Shown: positions 27,903 through 35,594 of the stretch, piece after piece | Layout: each line of letters begins with the position of its first letter | Position numbering within the stretch: the stretch's first letter is position 1 | Assembly (NCBI GenBank): GCA_019894715.1 | Contig: JAGXOA010000217.1 | Coordinates: 1 to 35,594, forward strand | Direction of reading: 5' to 3' | Origin: Promethearchaeota archaeon | GTDB taxonomy: Archaea; Asgardarchaeota; Lokiarchaeia; Sigyniarchaeales; SOKP01 | Length of the DNA stretch: 35,594 bases | Translations under genes and position numbers: made by a program | Notes under the pieces: model-generated | Database searches by the model: none | What the model was told of the DNA's origin: nothing | What the model saw: the letters and a program-made list of their open reading frames with translations, nothing else

Positions 27903-27999
27903 AATGTTAATTTTACCTTTAATGTTATAATTGATAATACTAAAAATATATAAATCCATTAATTCTTATTGCTTTTTATATAACCTTTTGGATAAAAAT

Positions 28000-29109
28000 A
28001 TGAATGCTAATAATTTAGAATTAAAGAAACATGGAATAATTACCGAAAATGAGATTTATGAGATTCCTCAAACATTAAATAATATTATCAAGAATAAGCA
28101 AGAAATTATTAAAATCGCGCAAGAAATTGTTTCAAGAAGAATAAAACATATTTATATAATAGGTGCAGGGAGCTCATATCATGCGGGATTTGCTATGTCC
28201 TATATGTTTAATAGAATTACTAAAATTCCAACTTTTTGTGAATTTTCTATGGAATTTCAATATAAAATTCAACCAATTTTAAAAAAAGATGATTGCATTA
28301 TAGGAATGTCCCAGAGTGGAGAAACTCAAGATACTATCGAATCTATTATAATAGCAAAGGATAAAAAAGATTGTTTAACAATAGGGATTACAAATAATAA
28401 TATTTCAGTATTAGCTAAAAGTAGTGATTATAGTTTATCACTATATTGTAGAGAAGAAAAAAGCATTTTAGCCACTAAAACCTATATTAATCAACTTGCA
28501 GTATTATCCATCCTTGCATTAGAGATAGCTAAGGAAAGAAAAACAATAGAATTAGTTGAATATAATAAGATGTTTTCAGAACTAGATAAAATTCCAGAAT
28601 TAATAAGAGAATCAATACCTTCCTTACATAATATTATTAAATTATATTCACACTATTTCAAATTTGCAGAATTTTGTTTTATATTAGGAAGTGGCCCAGA
28701 TTATGCTACTGCGATGGAAGCTTCATTAAAATTAAAAGAAGGAGCACGAATTTTTGGACAAGCATATTCTACAGCAGAATTTCCTCACGGCCCAATAACT
28801 CTCGCAGATTCAAGGACATGGATTTTAGCCCTTATACCCCATGAAGATGATAAGAGAAAGAGAATATTGATTAGTCTTTTAGAGAGAATCAAAGAGAGAA
28901 AAGCTACAATTCTAGGTGTTTATGAAACGGGGGAAAAGGGAGTTATTCCTGGGCCTATAGATATAGCAATTCAAATTCCTAATACTATCATGGATTTCCA
29001 ACCTCTAATAATGATATTAGCTGTACAGCTTTTAACTTTAGAAATCTCCAGAATTAAAGGAATTGATTGTGATACTCCAAAATTTTTAACAAAAGTGAGC
29101 AGAATATAA
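28000..29109 (+). CDS. SIS-domain sugar isomerase (GlmS isomerase-domain-like, no glutaminase domain)
   Basis: IYIIGAGSSYHAGFAMSYMFNRI...IIGMSQSGETQDTIESIIIAKD...LGSGPDYATAMEASLKLKEGARIFGQAYSTAEFPHGPI. Confidence 0.9.
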   Translation: MNANNLELKKHGIITENEIYEIPQTLNNIIKNKQEIIKIAQEIVSRRIKHIYIIGAGSSYHAGFAMSYMFNRITKIPTFCEFSMEFQYKIQPILKKDDCIIGMSQSGETQDTIESIIIAKDKKDCLTIGITNNNISVLAKSSDYSLSLYCREEKSILATKTYINQLAVLSILALEIAKERKTIELVEYNKMFSELDKIPELIRESIPSLHNIIKLYSHYFKFAEFCFILGSGPDYATAMEASLKLKEGARIFGQAYSTAEFPHGPITLADSRTWILALIPHEDDKRKRILISLLERIKERKATILGVYETGEKGVIPGPIDIAIQIPNTIMDFQPLIMILAVQLLTLEISRIKGIDCDTPKFLTKVSRI

Positions 29110-29171
29110 AGAATACTATAAATTTAAGCGATCTTTTATATTATTAAATATATATTAAGCAGATTAATACC

Positions 29172-29570
29172 TTGAATAACGAAATTAAAATGCAATTGGA
29201 TCATTTTGCTATTTGTGCAAATTCAGAAGAAGATAGTGATCTTTTTTTCACTAATTTATTAGGTTTAAAGAAAGTACGAAATTTTATTGTTTCTTCAGAA
29301 TTAATGAAAGAATTTTTTGGAATTGAAAAAGAACAAAAAATTCTTAGATATGAAAATGATAATATAGCTGCTGAAGTATTTATAACTGATGATAAGAGTA
29401 ATTCTAAAGATTCCTTTACACACCAATGTTTAATTGTAAATGAAAGAGATGATTTCCTAAATAGAGCAATTACATTAGGATATAAAGTTACTAAGGTATC
29501 TAGAGAAGAAAAAGATTCATACTATCTTTTTATAAGAGATCATTATGGAAATACATATGAAATCAAATGA
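29172..29570 (+). CDS. VOC (glyoxalase/dioxygenase) superfamily protein
   Basis: MQLDHFAICANSEEDSDLFFTNLLGLKKV...YYLFIRDHYGNTYEIK. Confidence 0.8.
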   Translation: MNNEIKMQLDHFAICANSEEDSDLFFTNLLGLKKVRNFIVSSELMKEFFGIEKEQKILRYENDNIAAEVFITDDKSNSKDSFTHQCLIVNERDDFLNRAITLGYKVTKVSREEKDSYYLFIRDHYGNTYEIK

Positions 29571-29671
29571 TCCTTTTGGAAAGATAACAAATCTTTTATA
29601 AGACATTATTTTTATATTTATTTATAGTAGAGACAATTTTGTGTTTTTAAATCCAAGGGGATAGAAAAAAT

Positions 29672-30466
29672 ATGTCTAGTATATACAAATATAAGGTTTT
29701 AATAGGAGGTTTACAAACGCTTGATAATATCCCGTTTCTTAACAATACTGACATGGAAAAGCGTGATTTTCTCCACATCGGCATCTCAATTAAACCAGTT
29801 GAATGTTTGACTAACCATTGTGACTCTTATCTCTTTATCTTTTGGTCCCTTAGTCGAGCTAAAAAGTTTGAATTTATGAATTCATCTTTTTGTTATGGAG
29901 CTCGTGGTGCTATACTATGCCTTGATAAATCAGATTTAACATCACTAAAAGATGTTAATTATTGGATAGATACAATTAAATCAACTATAAAAGACATACC
30001 AATAATAATTGTAATTTATCAATCAAATCCTAAAAAAAAAGAAGTTTCAGAAGATAATATAAATAAAATCTTAAAAAATAAAGAATTAAAACATTTTACT
30101 TTACGTTCTCCTAATAGAGAGATGAATCATATCAAGAAATGTGAATTTTTTAAATTCTTAGTTTTAAAATTAAATTATGATTCTCCCATTTACCTTGAGG
30201 ATTTTTCTATAATTTTTCCAACTGAAGAAAAGAAATTTCAGCAATTCTCAAACTCTTATATACTGTGTCCAATATGTAAAAATAAAAATCATATTCATAA
30301 CTTAAAGGAATTTTATTACAGTAAAAACCCAACACTTTTAAAGATAAGAGAAAAATTTTTTAAAATTCAAAATAGGAAAAACGATACCAATAATGATATT
30401 TCTAATAGAATTACATTTGGGATTTTATGCTGTAGTTGTTATAAGAAATATTATAAAAAGAGCTAG
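29672..30466 (+). CDS. Degenerate Ras/Rab-like GTPase-fold protein with C-terminal zinc ribbon
   Basis: YKVLIGGLQTLDN...YLFIFWSLSRAKKFEFMNSSFCYGARGAILCLDKSDLTSLKDVNYWIDTIKSTIKDIPIIIVIYQSN aligns by eye with the Rab core but lacks P-loop GxxxxGK[ST], WDxxG and NKxD; C-terminal CPICKNK...CCSCYKK. Confidence 0.65.
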   Translation: MSSIYKYKVLIGGLQTLDNIPFLNNTDMEKRDFLHIGISIKPVECLTNHCDSYLFIFWSLSRAKKFEFMNSSFCYGARGAILCLDKSDLTSLKDVNYWIDTIKSTIKDIPIIIVIYQSNPKKKEVSEDNINKILKNKELKHFTLRSPNREMNHIKKCEFFKFLVLKLNYDSPIYLEDFSIIFPTEEKKFQQFSNSYILCPICKNKNHIHNLKEFYYSKNPTLLKIREKFFKIQNRKNDTNNDISNRITFGILCCSCYKKYYKKS

Positions 30467-30480
30467 TTCTAAAAAAGTTA

Positions 30481-30897
30481 TTAATCTATGAATCCTGCCT
30501 CTTTTAAAATCTTTTTATGATCAAAGGCCAAATCTATCGTTGATAATTTGTTTAAAGGGATTAATTCTATATGACTAGCATCATCTAAACCTTTAGGTTT
30601 GTCAATATAATTTTTTGGTTCACATAAGTAAGTTATAGATACAGTATGACCTCTTGGATCTCTATTTGGATCTGAAAAGACCCCAATTAGTTCTATAACT
30701 TTTATTGCTATATTGGTCTCTTCTTTTGCCTCCCTAATGCAAGCTTTTTCTAAAGTTTCACCAACATCTACAAAACCTCCAGGTAAAGCATATTCTCCTT
30801 TAAAGGGGGGGTTTCTTCTTCGAATTAGAACGATATAATTATCTTTATATAAGATGATTGCATCAACTGCTATTATAGGGGTAATTGGTTTTGTCAT
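30481..30897 (-). CDS. NUDIX hydrolase
   Basis: GGFVDVGETLEKACIREAKEETNI NUDIX box. Confidence 0.93.
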   Translation of the reverse strand: MTKPITPIIAVDAIILYKDNYIVLIRRRNPPFKGEYALPGGFVDVGETLEKACIREAKEETNIAIKVIELIGVFSDPNRDPRGHTVSITYLCEPKNYIDKPKGLDDASHIELIPLNKLSTIDLAFDHKKILKEAGFID

Positions 30898-30898
30898 A

Positions 30899-33853
30899 TT
30901 AGATGAATATTTTTTTTTTTAGATATGTAATAATAACTTCAGTACTTAAATTTATTTTAGGGATATATCCTTGACCAAAATCTTTAGTACCTCCCCCTTT
31001 ACCATTATAATTATCTACACAATTTTTTATAAGATTTCCAAGATTTAAATTCGATTTTTCTTTTGGTTCAGGTCCCATCATCCCCATAATGAGGAATCCA
31101 TTTTCAATTTGATTTATCATAATTGAAATTAAATTTGGTTCGATTTTTAGGATATTTTGGTTAATATTTTTTAGATCATCTTGGGAGAGTTGTTCAAATG
31201 AGCTGATAATTAGTTTATAACCTTCATATTCTTCTGCTTTAGATATAAGTATTCTTAAATGATCTTCACTAAGTATATGTCCAATTTCTTTCAGTTTTCC
31301 TTTTAATTTATCCCATTCAGTATATAATTTTGTTATTTTCTTAATTAAACCATCATAGTTTACTCCTAAAAGTTCAGAAAGGTTTGTTAAGATATTTCCA
31401 TCAAATTTATTTTGAGAATTTAGAAATAGATCATCATCATTAATTTTTCCGGAAGTTAAGGATTTTTTAGCATTTTTCCATTTTGTTAATAATTCTGAAA
31501 CCCTACCTACAATTATTTCAGAATTAATATTTAATAATACTCCAATATCATTAATTATTTTTTCTTTTTTCATTTTTATTTGTTCTGATGCATTTCCTGC
31601 TGTAAAGATCAGTCTAACAACTCCGTCTTGGATTTTTTGTGATTTTATAATCCGAATTTTTCCTGTTTCTTTTGTATTATTAAGATGAGTACCACCACAC
31701 GCTTCAACATCAATACCAGGGATTTCAACAATCCTTATTTCTTTTCCAGGGACTGCGCCTCCTTGATATATTTCCATCCCATATTCATATTCTGCTTCAG
31801 AGCGTGGTACGAATTTAAGATTTAAATCAATACCTAATTTTACAATTTCATTTGCTTTTTCTTCAATTCTCTTTAATTGTTTGTTATTGAGTTGTTCATA
31901 GTGAGTAATATCTAAATGAGAATTTTTTAGAGTTTTTTTAGCACCTGCTTGATTTATATGATTGCCTAGTATTTTACGTGCTGCTGCATTTACGATATGT
32001 GTTGCAGTATGATGTTGCGATAGTTGTTTTCGCCATGATTTATCAATTTCAACAATGACCGTATCACCTTCCTTAAATTCGGGATTTTCATATAACATAT
32101 GAATAACATGATTTCCTTGTTTGAACACTTCATCAAATTTTTGATTATTGATTATTCCAATATCATGTAATTGTCCACCAGATGTAGGATAAGCAACAGA
32201 TTTATCTAAAATAACCTTTTTATTTATTATTTTTAGGACTTTCGCTTTATTTTTAATATTTGTGTAGTCAGAATAAAACAAGGGAGTTGTTTCTGGAATT
32301 CCTGTTAAATCTAACTCTACTTTTTTTTTTGTTGCATGTTCTTGTTCTTGCTTTTCATGTCTTTCTAAAACAAGATTGTAAAAATTATCTGGTATTTCAA
32401 TATTTATATTATATTTTCTGGCAGCATCTTTTACCATATCAGGACTAATTCCATTTGAATCATACATTTCGATCAATAGTTCAGTATTGATTTCTTCTTT
32501 TTTCAAAACTCTATCTAGAATTTTAGTAGCTTTCTCTTTTGTAGTACGATATTTTTGTTTCTCTACATTAAGTATTTCTCTAATTTCATCTAAATTATTA
32601 GATAATTCTGGAAACATTTCCTTTAATTCTTCAGCATGCCATTCACAGACATCAGCAATATCAATATCCCACTTAAATTTATCAATAAATCCAATCGCTC
32701 TCCTAAAAATAACCCTTAGATTATATCCACCACCAACATTTGAAGGAAGTTTTCCATCATGAATAGCAAATAAGAGACATCTAGCGTGTTCAGCAATAGA
32801 ATAAAGACCAGTCATCGGAAGAATTTTATTTTTTAGTATATTAATTGGCATTTTTAGTTCATCTGCTACACGTTGCCATGCCATATCCATATCATCTACC
32901 TCATCTGCATTAAGATACGCAGAATATCTAGAGAATTTGTTGTATAAGTCTAAATCCAAATTAATTTGAGTATTTTTCCTTAATTTTGATAATACTTGGG
33001 GAAAAATTGCCTCATACATATTAGGAGTCCCTTGTGAAATCCAAGCCACTCTTTCTTGTCCTAATCCCATATCAAGAACTTTTAATTTAAGTTCTCTAGG
33101 GCCTTGAGATGTTTGCTCAAACATAGTGTATACTTGATTAAAAAGCTCAACACCTCGACTAAAAAACTCTAAACTACAACCAAAGGAACCTCCTCCTGCC
33201 CATGAATCTTCATGAATAGTTATTTCCTTTTTAGATAACCCAATTCCTTCTGTAATGAAATCATGCATATCCATAAAAAGTTCTCCTTGATTCCATTCAT
33301 TTGGGGGCATAAAAGTATGTTGTCCTATCATTACAAAGCCTGTATTATGCGAAGAGGACAAACCTACATTCCCGACATCATTAAATCTTAAACAAAATTG
33401 AGGAATTATCAATTTCCTTGCTGGAGGTTCCATCTCACCAGTAATTACATATGGTTGAAATGCCGATATAGACGCAATTGTGAATTCAGACGTAGGATTC
33501 CAACGTGCGACACATGGATATCTCTTGATTGGAGTATATCCTCTTGGTTCTAAAATCTCTACAATTTTCTTCCATACTCCTATATAAGATAGTTTTATTT
33601 TAGAAGGATTATTAATGACAACTTGAAATCCTCCTGAACACATTGGATCTCCACATACCTTACGATCAGTATGAATCGTCCAAAAATGAGTTCCACAAGA
33701 AACACATTCTTTTCTCATATATCCTAATTCTTTGAGCTCTTTTGTAGGAAAATATTTATCAGGTTCAATAGAGGCAATTTTTTTAAAAGCTTTTTTAAGT
33801 TCTTTATCAGTCCTACAATCTTTAAGTTGAGTTATATGTTGATTAGAGAGCAT
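30899..33853 (-). CDS. alaS: Alanyl-tRNA synthetase, archaeal type
   Basis: ECVSCGTHFWT..., full catalytic domain, HHTATHIVNAAARKILGNH editing motif, IPGIDVEACGGTHLNNT; 984 aa. Confidence 0.96.
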   Translation of the reverse strand: MLSNQHITQLKDCRTDKELKKAFKKIASIEPDKYFPTKELKELGYMRKECVSCGTHFWTIHTDRKVCGDPMCSGGFQVVINNPSKIKLSYIGVWKKIVEILEPRGYTPIKRYPCVARWNPTSEFTIASISAFQPYVITGEMEPPARKLIIPQFCLRFNDVGNVGLSSSHNTGFVMIGQHTFMPPNEWNQGELFMDMHDFITEGIGLSKKEITIHEDSWAGGGSFGCSLEFFSRGVELFNQVYTMFEQTSQGPRELKLKVLDMGLGQERVAWISQGTPNMYEAIFPQVLSKLRKNTQINLDLDLYNKFSRYSAYLNADEVDDMDMAWQRVADELKMPINILKNKILPMTGLYSIAEHARCLLFAIHDGKLPSNVGGGYNLRVIFRRAIGFIDKFKWDIDIADVCEWHAEELKEMFPELSNNLDEIREILNVEKQKYRTTKEKATKILDRVLKKEEINTELLIEMYDSNGISPDMVKDAARKYNINIEIPDNFYNLVLERHEKQEQEHATKKKVELDLTGIPETTPLFYSDYTNIKNKAKVLKIINKKVILDKSVAYPTSGGQLHDIGIINNQKFDEVFKQGNHVIHMLYENPEFKEGDTVIVEIDKSWRKQLSQHHTATHIVNAAARKILGNHINQAGAKKTLKNSHLDITHYEQLNNKQLKRIEEKANEIVKLGIDLNLKFVPRSEAEYEYGMEIYQGGAVPGKEIRIVEIPGIDVEACGGTHLNNTKETGKIRIIKSQKIQDGVVRLIFTAGNASEQIKMKKEKIINDIGVLLNINSEIIVGRVSELLTKWKNAKKSLTSGKINDDDLFLNSQNKFDGNILTNLSELLGVNYDGLIKKITKLYTEWDKLKGKLKEIGHILSEDHLRILISKAEEYEGYKLIISSFEQLSQDDLKNINQNILKIEPNLISIMINQIENGFLIMGMMGPEPKEKSNLNLGNLIKNCVDNYNGKGGGTKDFGQGYIPKINLSTEVIITYLKKKIFI

Positions 33854-33936
33854 AATGTTTTGACTACTGCTACAATTAATTAATAAAGAAGTTAATGTAT
33901 CTTATCCTAAAATTATTTTGATTTTAAATATAATCG

Positions 33937-33974
33937 GTGAACTACACACGGCCTTTAGGCCGTGTGTAGTTCAC
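33937..33974. repeat. Perfect 17-bp-arm palindrome, IS605 right-end derived
   Basis: GTGAACTACACACGGCC-TTTA-GGCCGTGTGTAGTTCAC; right half matches the TnpB-linked hairpin at 184-217. Confidence 0.9.
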
Positions 33975-33989
33975 TGAGAATTACTAACC

Positions 33990-34046
33990 TCACATCATTC
34001 TTACATCCTCTTCAAACGCATTCACCATAGTCCCTATGGTAGGATA
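33990..34046 (-). pseudogene. tnpB: TnpB C-terminal remnant
   Basis: Minus frame PTIGTMVNAFEEDVRMM*, resembling the TnpB C-terminal 'TVGTxxxNAxGEDVR' motif. Confidence 0.6.
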
Positions 34047-34170
34047 TCATTAATGATTGTGATATTATTCTATTCTTAGAATAGAATATATATAAAGATA
34101 AGATGTCCACAAGTTTTTTTAAATTATTAAGGAATATCTTGAAAATACCAAAGAAGGAGTATCAAACTAT

Positions 34171-34208
34171 GCGATTCATCACATACCTAAAGGGATATGC
34201 TTTCTCGC
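34171..34208 (-). repeat. IS605-type hairpin remnant
   Basis: Reverse complement GCGAGAAAGCATATCCCTTTAGGTATGTGATGAATCGC. Confidence 0.55.
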
Positions 34209-34423
34209 TTCTTAAATGGTAAATTTGTTAATGATTACAATGAATTATACTAAGAAGAGTAGAATGAAGGCTATTTAAAAATTGGAGTAAAAAGATTTTT
34301 TAAATTTAACAAGAATTTATAGGTTTTTATAAATAATTACTATATAGTTGAATTAATAACTGTCTCTAATCATCAATTGAATTCAATTATAATCTTACTA
34401 TTCATTTATCTAATTAAAAAATC

Positions 34424-35389
34424 ATGGAAAATCTTTATTTATTAATAATTGCATTAATATTTGGAATCTCATTCTTTATTTCTGATTATTATGATCATAA
34501 ACATCTAATATTACCTACATCTCTAATTGCCGGAATCTCAGTATCATATTTTTTTTTAGTTGTACTTCCAGAGATTTCTGAAAGGTTACCTGAATATCCA
34601 TTAGGATTAGAATTTTTTGAATACCTCTTTGTCTTGATAGGTTTTATATTTATGCATGTCAGTGAGAAGTTTATTCTCCAAAGAGTAGAAAAAAAACCTC
34701 AGAAAAAAGTAAGAAAACTAATTCGGATGGAAAACAATTTAAAAATTGTTGAGAGTAATATAGAAAATATAATAAATAAGGAATTGATGAATGAAAAATT
34801 AGATATTGATGCTCTCAAGGACTTAGGAAGTGTAGTTACAGGTCTCAATGACCAAAATATTGCAATTAAATTTCAAATAGATCAATTGAAAAGAAAAATT
34901 CATGATCATGTTAATGAAGAAATGGAGGATTTGCGATATTTTACAAATTTTACTTATCATTTTATTGTTGGACTAATCTTGATTAGTTTGATTTTTGTTG
35001 AATTAGTAGATGCAATCTTATTTTTTATATTCGCTTTATTTAGAATTATCATATCAAATAGGCTAATAGGAAAACATGAAATATTTACCGATTTAGATAT
35101 AAATTTTGATTATGAAGAAACACATTCTAGTAAATTAATATTATGTTCTTCTGCTCTAATTGGGATGGGTATTGGCTTGATAATTAATTTTTTCTTAGGT
35201 ATTAATTTAGAATTGATGTATATTCTATTTTCTTTTATATCTGGAGTAATATTATATACAATTGTTCGTGAGATCATTCCTGAAAAAGAGAAAGGTAATC
35301 CAATATTCTTTCTTATTGGTTTTATTGGTTTTGTAATTGTGATTTTTATTCTCAGTTTTTCAAAAATTCTTGTTATAATAAACATTTAA
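34424..35389 (+). CDS. ZIP-transporter-like membrane protein with a central coiled-coil insertion
   Basis: LIAGISVSYFFLVVLPEISERLP..., C-terminal SGVILYTIVREIIPEKEKGNPIFFLIGFIGFVIV (ZIP TM-like), with charged helical region about residues 88-165. Confidence 0.5.
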   Translation: MENLYLLIIALIFGISFFISDYYDHKHLILPTSLIAGISVSYFFLVVLPEISERLPEYPLGLEFFEYLFVLIGFIFMHVSEKFILQRVEKKPQKKVRKLIRMENNLKIVESNIENIINKELMNEKLDIDALKDLGSVVTGLNDQNIAIKFQIDQLKRKIHDHVNEEMEDLRYFTNFTYHFIVGLILISLIFVELVDAILFFIFALFRIIISNRLIGKHEIFTDLDINFDYEETHSSKLILCSSALIGMGIGLIINFFLGINLELMYILFSFISGVILYTIVREIIPEKEKGNPIFFLIGFIGFVIVIFILSFSKILVIINI

Positions 35390-35482
35390 GCAGATTATTA
35401 TAAGGTTTTAAAATTCCTTTTTAAGCAATATTTAAGAAAAAACAAAGAATTTCTCAGATTCAAATCAAATTTTATCATTTTT

Positions 35483-35524
35483 GCTCAAGAATACACCCTC
35501 CTTTAGGGGGGTGATGAATTGAGC
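35483..35524. repeat. 42-nt hairpin element, copy C
   Basis: GCTCAAGAATACACCCTCCTTTAGGGGGGTGATGAATTGAGC. Confidence 0.9.
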
Positions 35525-35594
35525 TAAAGACTCAGAAAACTGTTACTCCCTCGTTTTTTTAATAGATTCTCTTCTATTCTTCTAATAATGTTGC

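Noticed and set aside
27903-27959. Overlapping divergent starts of aminotransferase and SIS genes as listed in the ORF track
   Set aside because: Conserved proteins probably start at 27902 and 28000, leaving an ordinary short divergent promoter.
34067-34087. Palindrome ATTCTATTCT-T-AGAATAGAAT
   Set aside because: Short AT-rich palindrome within decayed TnpB sequence; expected by chance or decay, no supporting context.
10189-35524. CRISPR array from the repeated GCTCAA...TTGAGC units
   Set aside because: Copies are 11-14 kb apart, not regularly spaced, no spacers and no cas genes.
1-35594. tRNA or rRNA genes
   Set aside because: No GC-rich cloverleaf or T-loop (GGTTCRA) pattern noticed by eye; the only GC-rich islands are IS605-type hairpins. 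A covariance-model scan would be needed to exclude them.

Overview
AT-rich archaeal chromosome segment, probably from an Asgard/Promethearchaeota-like lineage. This placement is inferred from gene content (archaeal AlaRS, DtdA, EndoQ, CofG/CofH, tetrahydromethanopterin-type genes, a degenerate Ras-like GTPase-fold protein); no rRNA was seen. Main blocks: (1) a tetrahydromethanopterin / Fo (F420) / riboflavin-precursor cluster at about 5.1-16.0 kb: RFAP synthase, MptD-like aldolase, DUF447, DUF1464, DHPS-like protein, CofH, CofG, ArfC-like reductase, an amidohydrolase and a FolE1-type GTP cyclohydrolase I. (2) Housekeeping genes: EndoQ, FtsZ, DtdA, class III aminotransferase, SIS-domain isomerase, NUDIX, AlaRS. 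(3) Remnants of IS200/IS605-TnpB elements and solo right-end-like hairpins at many intergenic positions. Most interesting observations: an AIR-synthase-related gene split by a 29-nt insert bounded by ACGTA direct repeats and carrying a hairpin; two cofactor-cluster genes whose conserved N-termini can be translated only from a non-canonical start or after correcting one nucleotide; three 42-nt hairpin elements of identical length with a compensatory stem change, each just downstream of a CDS; a 47-bp inverted-repeat pair bounding a 1.5-kb segment between pieces of an ABC transporter; an apparently nucleotide-binding-dead Ras-like protein with a zinc-ribbon tail; and an amidohydrolase next to arfC that is a candidate for the missing archaeal riboflavin-pathway deaminase. 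All calls were made by reading the sequence; no searches were run.
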